From NCBI GenBank assembly GCA_020724465.1, contig DYGX01000012.1, forward strand, positions 62,001 to 126,000: a stretch of DNA of 64,000 nt, written 5' to 3'. The stretch's first letter is position 1. Each line of letters begins with the position of its first letter. The notes below the pieces were generated by a model. It was not told the DNA's origin. It worked only from the letters and a program-made list of their open reading frames with translations, and made no database searches. A program made the position numbers and the translations under genes. Positions 43,548 to 50,666 of the stretch are shown piece by piece. The DNA is from Thermoflexus sp. GTDB lineage: Bacteria; Chloroflexota; Anaerolineae; Aggregatilineales; Aggregatilineaceae.

Positions 43548-44596
43548 ATCAGGAGCAGCGCCAGCGCGGCCAACCCCAGCCCGATCCCGGCGCCGATGAT
43601 CAGCCAGGGTTTTTTCGAGGAGGGCTTCGGCGGCAATGTATCGTCCTGTGGGGTGGGGGCGGCGCGTGTCTTCCGAAACGCGTTCTCTTCCGAACGGCGC
43701 CGGACGTCACGGGTCAGGCGCCTGTCGAGGTTCAGCGTCGCGTAGTCATCGCCGCTGGCGCTGTTGAGCAGCGCGACCATTTCCCTGACGGATACGAATC
43801 GGTCCTTCGGATTCTTCTGCAACGCGATCTGGATCACACGCTCGATGCGCGGATCCAGCCCGGCTTTGCGCTGGCTGGGTGGAACAGGCGCCTCGTACAG
43901 ATGTTGGGCGACGATCTCATCGCGCGTGCTGCCCTTGAAGGGCACGTCCCCCACCGCCAGCTCATGCAGCAGCACCCCAAGCGCGTACACGTCTACCGCC
44001 GGGGTTGGCTGAAGCTGCGCCGCCTGTTCGGGTGCCCAATAGGCGATCGCGCTGAGCCGGAAGGGCTGAGCCGGCGGCGTGGCCGGATCCAGGCACGACG
44101 TGGCGAAATCGGTCAGGACCGGCCTGCCGTCCGCCCCCAGGAGAATCTGCTCCGGGCGCAGGTTGGCATGCACAATGCCCTGATCGTGAGCGGCGGCCAC
44201 GGCGTCCACAATCGGTGTGAAGAGGCGCAGCACATCGTCGCGCGGGTAGCCGCTTGGATGGGCGGCGATGCTATCGCGCAGCGTCCCGCCCGGCAGAAAT
44301 TCCATGGCGATGAAGTACAGCTCGCGCTCGTGCTCGGCGCCAAAGTCGTAGACGCGGGCGATGTGCGGGTGAACCAGCGACGCGAGGCGCGCGGCTTCTT
44401 CGAGGAAGCAGGTGGCGTGGGATGGCCCTCGGATGACGCCGGGCAGAAACACTTTGACGGCCACATCGCTGCGCGACCCGGTGCGCGACGCGCGATACAC
44501 CTCCGCCTGACGCCCCCGGCCAATGAGATGCTGAATTGTGTACGGTCCGACGCGCTGGCCTGGACTCAATTGCGACAGCGGTTTTGTGATGCTCAT
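43544..44596 (-). CDS. Protein kinase-like protein, probable pseudokinase, with C-terminal membrane helix
   Basis: 350 residues: a PknB-type kinase fold (about 17-285), a polar linker, and one membrane helix at the very C-terminus. The glycine loop (GRGRQAEVY), the ATP Lys (VAVKVF, Lys48) and APE-like YWAPEQAAQ are present. The catalytic loop HRDLKPxN reads HANLRPEQ (His143-Ala-Asn145 ... Gln150) and DFG reads DFA, so the catalytic Asp and metal-binding Asn are replaced. The helix is at the C-terminus with no outer domain. It may bind ATP and act as a scaffold. ATG 44596 is chosen for AGGTGA 6 bases upstream; GTG 44605 is the alternative. Confidence 0.85.
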   Translation of the reverse strand: MSITKPLSQLSPGQRVGPYTIQHLIGRGRQAEVYRASRTGSRSDVAVKVFLPGVIRGPSHATCFLEEAARLASLVHPHIARVYDFGAEHERELYFIAMEFLPGGTLRDSIAAHPSGYPRDDVLRLFTPIVDAVAAAHDQGIVHANLRPEQILLGADGRPVLTDFATSCLDPATPPAQPFRLSAIAYWAPEQAAQLQPTPAVDVYALGVLLHELAVGDVPFKGSTRDEIVAQHLYEAPVPPSQRKAGLDPRIERVIQIALQKNPKDRFVSVREMVALLNSASGDDYATLNLDRRLTRDVRRRSEENAFRKTRAAPTPQDDTLPPKPSSKKPWLIIGAGIGLGLAALALLLI

Positions 44597-44705
44597 GCCC
44601 GTCACCTACGCCCCGCGTTCAGGCCGCCGCGGGCCGTGTCGGGTTGGCAACTCGGCTGGCGGCGGCCAGGTGAGTTTGCTTTGCTAACTGCGGCGTTCGC
44701 CGGTT

Positions 44706-45284
44706 CTATTCCAGGCAGCTTCGTGCGAGCGCCAGAACATCCGCGAAGATCGCTTCGATTGGGCGATCGGCGTTGACCGTCTTCACCAGACCGGGTTTGG
44801 CGCGATAGTGGGGCATGACGCTGGCTTCGACCTGCGCGTGATCCGAAAGCCGTTTTTCGATCACTTCGGGCCGGTCGTCGACGCGCCCTTCCTGGCGGCC
44901 AAGCAGCCGGGCGCGCGAGACTTCGAGCGGCAGGGTGAAATCGACCACCATGCATAACTCGGCGCCGAGTTCCGCCAGAAGCTCATCAAGCGCCGCGGCC
45001 TGCTGGCCAGTGCGCGGAAAGCCATCGAAGATGGCGCCGGTGGCGCAGTCCGGCTGCTGAAGCCGCTGGCGCACCATGCCAATCGTGATCGCATCGGGAA
45101 CAAGCGCCCCGCGTGAAATGTATTCCTGCGCCTGATGGCCGAGCGGCGTCTGCTCGGCGAGATGCTGGCGGAACAACTCTCCGGTGGAGATCTGCACCAG
45201 CCCCAGTTCTTCTGCGACCATCTTTGCCTGCGTTCCCTTGCCGGAGCCGGGCGGGCCGAAGAAGACGATGAACGCGCGTTTCAT
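44706..45284 (-). CDS. adk: Adenylate kinase, short-lid form
   Basis: Balances ATP, ADP and AMP. 192 residues with the P-loop FFGPPGSGKGTQAK at 8-21, STGELFR, GALVPDAITIGMVRQRL, the GFPRTGQQA AMP-binding motif and GRQEGRVDDRPEVIEKRL. The lid is short and lacks the zinc Cys set of long bacterial Adk, giving a protein about 20-25 residues shorter than the typical ribosomal-operon copy. A second adk elsewhere in the genome is possible but cannot be judged here. It lies 109 bases before the kinase-like gene, same strand. Confidence 0.93.
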   Translation of the reverse strand: MKRAFIVFFGPPGSGKGTQAKMVAEELGLVQISTGELFRQHLAEQTPLGHQAQEYISRGALVPDAITIGMVRQRLQQPDCATGAIFDGFPRTGQQAAALDELLAELGAELCMVVDFTLPLEVSRARLLGRQEGRVDDRPEVIEKRLSDHAQVEASVMPHYRAKPGLVKTVNADRPIEAIFADVLALARSCLE

Positions 45285-45375
45285 GCAACCACCTCACAAC
45301 TTTCGTGCGAAGCCTATCCACAGTATCGGGGGATTGTACCCGCTCTCGCGCTGCCGGCAACCTGACCCTCGCCGC

Positions 45376-45711
45376 TCAGAGCAGGCGTGGCTGGACCTCG
45401 CGCCCGACCGCGCGAGGCGGGTTGCCGTCCGTGCCTCGCCGCGCTTTGTACAGCTCGATTTCGCGCTCGGCCCAGGCAACGAGATACTTCGTGCTCGAGC
45501 GCCAGGCCGACTTCTGCTCGCCCAAACCCAGCTCGGCATGTGCCGCATAGAGCAGATCGAACACGCGCTCTTCGCCCAATTGAGCGAAGAGCAGCGGCAC
45601 GAACAGGCGGAAGTTGCTGACGGCGGTGGAGATAAACGACTCGGGACAGCCCTGCTGGCGCAAGATCTCCTCGAGATTGGCCTGGTTGAAAAGGTCCGGG
45701 CGCTTGGTCAT
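45376..45711 (-). CDS. Hypothetical protein
   Basis: 111 residues, not recognised. It is mainly alpha-helical by composition, with LFNQANLEEILRQQGCPESF near the start and a Trp/Lys-containing helix (SSTKYLVAWAEREIELYKARR) before a polar tail. ATG 45711 is chosen because GGGAG lies 7 bases upstream; the open frame extends 37 codons further without support. It sits between adk and the tRNA gene on the same strand, separated from adk by 91 bases. Confidence 0.6.
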   Translation of the reverse strand: MTKRPDLFNQANLEEILRQQGCPESFISTAVSNFRLFVPLLFAQLGEERVFDLLYAAHAELGLGEQKSAWRSSTKYLVAWAEREIELYKARRGTDGNPPRAVGREVQPRLL

Positions 45712-45800
45712 CGGCCTACTCCCATTCACCGGAGCGCACTTTGACCTAAGTGTACGCCACTTTGCCGGGCGGGGAAACCGGCAGCGCGCCGAGCTGCAAC

Positions 45801-45827
45801 AAAAAGACCTCTTGCCAGGCAAGAGGC
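45801..45827 (-). terminator. Rho-independent terminator after the tRNA gene
   Basis: On the minus strand CCTCTTG, a CCTGG loop and CAAGAGG are followed by TCTTTTT, beginning 5 bases after the encoded CCA end of the tRNA. Confidence 0.88.
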
Positions 45828-45831
45828 CGGA

Positions 45832-45906
45832 TGGTGGCGACGGTGTGATTTGAACACACGACCCAGGGCTTATGAGTCCCCTGCTCTACCGCTGAGCTAC
45901 GTCGCC
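45832..45906 (-). tRNA. tRNA with CAU anticodon (elongator Met, or Ile2)
   Basis: Full cloverleaf on the minus strand: acceptor GGCGACG / CGTCGCC, D arm GCTC-AGCGGTA-GAGC, anticodon loop CTCATAA, five-base variable region, T arm GTGTG-TTCAAAT-CACAC, discriminator A and an encoded CCA (45834-45832). The acceptor resembles elongator Met (GGCUACG type), but the AGGGGACTCATAA context also resembles lysidine-modified tRNA-Ile2, so identity is not settled. Initiator features are absent. The top anticodon pair 31-39 is A-G. A strong promoter and terminator flank it, so it is a single-gene transcript. Confidence 0.95.
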
Positions 45907-45920
45907 GCAGAACGCTTGGT

Positions 45921-45948
45921 ATTATACCAGGGCGCGCCCGTGCGTCAA
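45921..45948 (-). promoter_or_regulatory. Sigma-70 promoter of the tRNA gene
   Basis: Minus strand TTGACG (45943-45948), 16-base spacer, TATAAT (45921-45926), 15 bases before the tRNA 5' end. Confidence 0.82.
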
Positions 45949-45988
45949 TGCCGATTTCCGCTAATTAGCGCCTGTTCCGGGCAGCGAT

Positions 45989-46501
45989 TCATCGCGTAAG
46001 TTCCCACGCCAGATGCGCGAGCTCGGGCAGAATGAGCTTCTCCCAGGCCAGCCGGACGGCCGCTGGCGAGCCGGGGACCGAAATGATGACCGCACCGCGA
46101 TAGGTTCCGGCGACCGCGCGCGAGAGCATGGCTGCCGGCCCGACCTGCTCGTAGCTCAACATGCGGAAAAGCTCGCCGAACCCCGGCAAGGTTTTCTCCA
46201 GCTTGCGGCTGAGCACATCGAAGGTACGGTCGCGGGCGGAGATACCGGTTCCGCCATTGAACAGGACAATCCGCGCACCGCTGTCGACCATCTCATCGAG
46301 CGCGGCCTCAACCTGGGCGGCCTCATCTTTGACCACACGGTAGGCGGCGAGGGAGTGCCCGGCTTCCGCGATGGCCGACCGGAGATATGCGTAATTGGTG
46401 TCTGTTTCAGGCGTCCGCGAGTCGCTGACGGTGACCACGGCGAGTGCAACGGGACCCTGCTGGGCCGCAAGCGATTTGTGATGCTGGCTGCTCGACGACA
46501 T
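45989..46501 (-). CDS. moaB: Molybdenum cofactor biosynthesis protein MoaB/MogA family
   Basis: 170 residues. MoaB/MogA proteins adenylylate molybdopterin before molybdenum insertion by MoeA. Seen: [60 protein letters not shown] with the Asp of the active site, [25 protein letters not shown] and [23 protein letters not shown]. Complete. ATG 46501 is preferred over ATG 46531 because GGAAG lies about 10 bases upstream and homologous sequence begins shortly after. It lies downstream of the glnA terminator, so it needs its own promoter. Confidence 0.93.
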   Translation of the reverse strand: MSSSSQHHKSLAAQQGPVALAVVTVSDSRTPETDTNYAYLRSAIAEAGHSLAAYRVVKDEAAQVEAALDEMVDSGARIVLFNGGTGISARDRTFDVLSRKLEKTLPGFGELFRMLSYEQVGPAAMLSRAVAGTYRGAVIISVPGSPAAVRLAWEKLILPELAHLAWELTR

Positions 46502-46578
46502 GCTGCGTGGCTTCCAACCGGCTGCGTACATCCAGAAGCGACAGATACGTCAAGCGTACCACGCCCCGCCCCCGGCGC

Positions 46579-46611
46579 AAAAAAGAGGCAGCCAGACCCG
46601 GTGGCTGCCTC
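46579..46611 (-). terminator. Rho-independent terminator of glnA
   Basis: Minus strand GAGGCAGCCA, short loop, TGGCTGCCTC (10 base pairs), then six T, 24 bases after the glnA stop. Confidence 0.9.
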
Positions 46612-46634
46612 GCACCGATGGACGGCGCAGAAAG

Positions 46635-47984
46635 CTAGAGCGTATAGAGATAGCGCTCGGTTTCCCAACTGGTGACGTGGATCCGGTATTCTTCCCACTC
46701 GGCACGCCGTGCCCGGTCGTAGACCCCGTAGATGTGCTCGCCCAGCGCGTTGCGCATGACCTGATCTTTGGCCAGTTCATCGAGCGCCTCTTCGAGCGTG
46801 CCCGGCAGCGTGGCGACGCCGTTCGCTGCACGCTCTTCCTTCGACCAGTGGAAGACGTCATCCGTGACCGCGTCGGGCGGTTCCAGCTCGCGTTCGATGC
46901 CGTCGAGGCCGGCCTCGAGCATCACCGCAAAGGCAAGATAGGGGTTGCAGCTTGGGTCCGGGAAGCGCAACTCGACACGCGTGCTCTGCTCGCGGCCGGG
47001 GGAGTAGCGCGGCACCCGGATCATGGCCGAGCGGTTGCGCTGCGCCCAGCAGACGTAGACGGGTGCTTCATAGCCGGGCGTCAGGCGTTTGTAGCTGTTG
47101 ACCGTGGGAGCGACCACGGCTGCCATGCCGCGCGCGTGCTCCAACTGCCCGGCGATGAAATGGCGCGCGAGCGTTGAGAGCTTGTATTCGCCATCGGGAT
47201 CGTAGAAGAGGTTGGTGCCAGTCTTGATGTCGGTCAGGCTCTGGTGCACGTGCATCCCACTGCCGTTGATCCCGAAGATAGGCTTGGGCATGAAGGTGGC
47301 GAACAGGCCGTGCTTGGCGGCGATGCCTTTCACCGTGTACTTGAACGTGATGGCGTTATCGGCCGAGTGCAGGGCCGGCTCGTACTTAAAGTCGATTTCA
47401 TGCTGACCGATGGCAACCTCGTGATGGCTCATCTCGACATGGATGCGCAGCGCCTGCAACGCCTTGACGATGTCGCTGCGCACGCGCTGCGCTTCGTCTC
47501 CCGGCGAGAAATCGAAATAGCCGCCCACGTCGTGCGGCACAGCCTGCTGTTCGCCATCGCGCTCGCGGAACAGGAAGAACTCCAGCTCTGGACCGGTGTT
47601 GTACACGAACCCCAGTTCTTCGGCGTGTTTCATGGCGCGCTTCAAGGCATAGCGCGGGTCGCCCTCGAACGGGGTTCCGTCCGGCGAGTATACGTCGCAC
47701 AGAATCCGCGCCCGCAGGTCCTCGGTGCCATTGTTGCGCGTCCACGGCAGGATGCGGAACGTCACCGGGTCGAGCTGCAGGAACATGTCCGATTCCTGGA
47801 TGCGCGCGAATCCCTGGATCGACGACCCGTCGAACCAGACCCCGCGCTCGAGCGCTTCCTCCAGGCGATCGGTCGGCAGCGTGACGCTTTTCGTCACACC
47901 GAAGATGTCGGTGAACTGCAAGTCGATGAACTTGACTTCTTCCTTCTTGCTGAGTTCGACGATCTCGCGGGCTTTGTCGTTCAT
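46635..47984 (-). CDS. glnA: Glutamine synthetase type I
   Basis: Makes glutamine from glutamate, ammonia and ATP. The 449-residue protein shows FDGSSIQGFARIQESDM, the metal-binding GPELEFFLF, NGSGMHVHQSL, KRLTPGYEAPVYVCWA and RNRSAMIRVP with the Arg ligands, and RFPDPSCNPYLAFAVML. It lacks the C-terminal NLYDLPP adenylylation site of GSI-beta, so it should not be controlled by adenylylation. ATG 47984 is chosen for AGGAGA about 10 bases upstream. Its promoter and terminator are both visible, so it is a single-gene unit. Confidence 0.97.
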   Translation of the reverse strand: MNDKAREIVELSKKEEVKFIDLQFTDIFGVTKSVTLPTDRLEEALERGVWFDGSSIQGFARIQESDMFLQLDPVTFRILPWTRNNGTEDLRARILCDVYSPDGTPFEGDPRYALKRAMKHAEELGFVYNTGPELEFFLFRERDGEQQAVPHDVGGYFDFSPGDEAQRVRSDIVKALQALRIHVEMSHHEVAIGQHEIDFKYEPALHSADNAITFKYTVKGIAAKHGLFATFMPKPIFGINGSGMHVHQSLTDIKTGTNLFYDPDGEYKLSTLARHFIAGQLEHARGMAAVVAPTVNSYKRLTPGYEAPVYVCWAQRNRSAMIRVPRYSPGREQSTRVELRFPDPSCNPYLAFAVMLEAGLDGIERELEPPDAVTDDVFHWSKEERAANGVATLPGTLEEALDELAKDQVMRNALGEHIYGVYDRARRAEWEEYRIHVTSWETERYLYTL

Positions 47985-48034
47985 GCGGCTGTGTTCTCCT
48001 GCTTGTCTGAGCGCCCGGACTATACACATGGGTC

Positions 48035-48062
48035 ATTATAGAGCAGGGTGGGGCCGCTTCAA
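48035..48062 (-). promoter_or_regulatory. Sigma-70 promoter of glnA
   Basis: Minus strand TTGAAG (48057-48062), 16-base spacer, TATAAT (48035-48040). The leader is about 45 bases. A second TATAGT lies at 48020-48025 within it. Confidence 0.68.
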
Positions 48063-48091
48063 GGGTTTGTGTTGTGCGATCAATCCAAAAG

Positions 48092-48133
48092 AAAAAGCGC
48101 CCGAAACACCAAATTGTGATCCGTGCTCGGGCG
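48092..48133 (-). terminator. Second, distal terminator after fabD
   Basis: Minus strand CGCCCGA ... TCGGGCG with a 22-base inner region, then CTTTTTCTTTT. It backs up the first hairpin at 48140-48162. Confidence 0.6.
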
Positions 48134-48139
48134 ACGAGC

Positions 48140-48162
48140 AAAAAACTGTGCAATATGCACAG
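48140..48162 (-). terminator. Rho-independent terminator of rpmF-fabD
   Basis: Perfect inverted repeat CTGTGCA-TAT-TGCACAG followed by six T on the minus strand, beginning 3 bases after the fabD stop. Confidence 0.88.
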
Positions 48163-48165
48163 CGA

Positions 48166-49119
<954 letters not shown>

Positions 49120-49216
49120 GATGTGCTGTCCTCTCCAGGCAAACCGGCGGCAGAATAGAAAGAGCCGTGCGGCGCGGTGCGCACGGCCCTGACAGCGTCG
49201 GCCAAAAGATGATCGC

Positions 49217-49405
49217 CTATTCTTCTTCTGTCTGTGCGATCACTTGACGGCCCTTGTACGTGCCGCAATGCGGGCAGACGCGGTGGGCCGGTTTGTACTC
49301 GCCACATTCGGGGCAGACGACCAGGTGGCTCAGCGTCAGATGGTCGTGCGAACGCCGCTTGTTACGACGCGTTTTCGAAACCTTACGCTTGGGCAGCGGA
49401 CCCAT
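49217..49405 (-). CDS. rpmF: 50S ribosomal protein L32
   Basis: 62 residues with the basic N-terminus GPLPKRKVSKTRRNKRRSHD and a zinc ribbon: CPECGEYKPAHRVCPHCGTYKG has two CxxC pairs, so it is a zinc-containing (C+) L32. AAGGAGA lies about 7 bases before ATG 49405. It is transcribed from a perfect-consensus promoter 55 bases upstream, ahead of fabD. Confidence 0.97.
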   Translation of the reverse strand: MGPLPKRKVSKTRRNKRRSHDHLTLSHLVVCPECGEYKPAHRVCPHCGTYKGRQVIAQTEEE

Positions 49406-49460
49406 GACACGATCTCCTTAAACGTCCCTGTGCTGGCGCCGACGCCAGACAACGCGGCGA

Positions 49461-49489
49461 ATTATAGGCAGCCCGCACGGGCCTGTCAA
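49461..49489 (-). promoter_or_regulatory. Perfect-consensus sigma-70 promoter of rpmF-fabD
   Basis: Minus strand TTGACA (49484-49489), 17 bases, TATAAT (49461-49466). Both hexamers match consensus exactly. The spacer contains GCCCGTGCGGGC, a small palindrome. Confidence 0.88.
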
Positions 49490-49523
49490 GGCCGGGATGG
49501 CGCGATGCCCGGTTCGCCAGCCG

Positions 49524-50075
49524 TCAGGAAGACGCCGTCGGATGATCGCCCGTCTGAATGTCGGCCAGTGTCTCAGCCGGCTCTGGCTGGCTGGCGGGCG
49601 AGCCGGCAAGCTGGCGGGCGCGCGCCGCCTCGCGCTCTTCCAGCACCCGTGCGATCCCGTTGCGCGCCACGGTCAGATTCTGAATGAGCTGCGCCTCCAG
49701 CTCGCGCAGCACATCCAGCACATACTGATCGGCGTCGGCGCGGATGGCGTCCGCCTCGCGGCGGGCCTGCTCGATGATGTTCTTGGCGCGCAGGTTCGCC
49801 GTCTGTGTGATCGAGTCGCGACGGACCAGTTCCTCGCTCTTCTCGCGCGCCAGCTCGAGCATACGGGTAGCTTCCTCGTTGGCCTGGGCCAGCAGCCTAT
49901 CCCGCTGATTGATCAGGCGCGAGGCTTTCTCGATCTGCTCCGGCACGGAGATCCGCATCTGGTCGATGATCTCCAGTGCGCGCTCCTCATCGATCAGCGT
50001 GAACTTACTGAAGGGAACATGTCGGCCCTCGTCGATCAGGTCTTCAAGGCGATCTACCAGGTGCTGTATGTCCAT
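49524..50075 (-). CDS. Coiled-coil protein (ATP synthase b-subunit / DivIVA-like helix protein)
   Basis: 183 residues, almost entirely helical between 25 and 150, with heptad-like runs (EQIEKASRLINQRDRLLAQA, ATRMLELAREKSEELVRR, AKNIIEQARREADAIRADAD). No membrane helix. Proteins of this kind, often annotated simply as ATPase or DivIVA-like, occur next to coaD and rpmF in Gram-positive and Chloroflexi genomes; the role is not known. It starts 27 bases after coaD on the same strand. Confidence 0.78.
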   Translation of the reverse strand: MDIQHLVDRLEDLIDEGRHVPFSKFTLIDEERALEIIDQMRISVPEQIEKASRLINQRDRLLAQANEEATRMLELAREKSEELVRRDSITQTANLRAKNIIEQARREADAIRADADQYVLDVLRELEAQLIQNLTVARNGIARVLEEREAARARQLAGSPASQPEPAETLADIQTGDHPTASS

Positions 50076-50102
50076 CTCAGGCCTCCCCTCCCAGCGCGTG
50101 CG

Positions 50103-50642
50103 CTAGTCTTTCCCCAGGCTAGTCATATACGATGACGACATGCCCTGCGATTTCAGCTCGGCAAAGCGTCTCTCAAGTGCGGCGACGATATGCGGCGGAG
50201 TCATCCACGAGACGTCTCCCCCCAACGAAGCGATCTCGCGCACTGTGCTGGAGCTGATATGGATATGCTCTTCTGCCGCGATGAAATTCACGATCTCGAT
50301 CTCGGGTGCCAGACGCCGGTTCGCCAGCGCCATGCGGAACTCCAGCTCGAAATCGGAAAAGACGCGGAGTCCTCGAACAATGGCCATCGCTCCAACTTCT
50401 CTAGCATAGTCTACTGTCAGTTTGTTATATGACGCAACTCGGACGCGTGGGTCATCGCCAATTGCTTCCCGGATCTGCGCGATGCGTTCTTCGGCGGTAA
50501 ACAAGTCGGGCTTGTCAGGGTGGACGTAAACGCCGATCACCAGCTCATCGAATACGCCCAGCGCCCGCCGAGCGATGTCCAGATGACCATAGTGAATCGG
50601 ATTGAAGGTGCCGGGGTATAGGGCACGGCGTAGTTCGGACAT
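50103..50642 (-). CDS. coaD: Pantetheine-phosphate adenylyltransferase
   Basis: Makes dephospho-CoA from 4'-phosphopantetheine and ATP. 179 residues with the T/HxGH nucleotidyltransferase motif in YPGTFNPIHYGHLDIARRA, FTAEERIAQIREA, AIVRGLRVFSDFELEFRMALANRRL and HISSSTVREIASLGGDVS (ISSS motif). About 20 residues longer than E. coli CoaD, at the C-terminus. It begins 24 bases after recG. Confidence 0.96.
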   Translation of the reverse strand: MSELRRALYPGTFNPIHYGHLDIARRALGVFDELVIGVYVHPDKPDLFTAEERIAQIREAIGDDPRVRVASYNKLTVDYAREVGAMAIVRGLRVFSDFELEFRMALANRRLAPEIEIVNFIAAEEHIHISSSTVREIASLGGDVSWMTPPHIVAALERRFAELKSQGMSSSYMTSLGKD

Positions 50643-50666
50643 GGTGTTCGATCCTTGTGGGTGTGC

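Noticed and set aside
48092-48162. A small RNA gene in the glnA-fabD gap
   Set aside because: The two hairpins are better explained as tandem terminators read from the minus strand; no separate promoter is visible for them.
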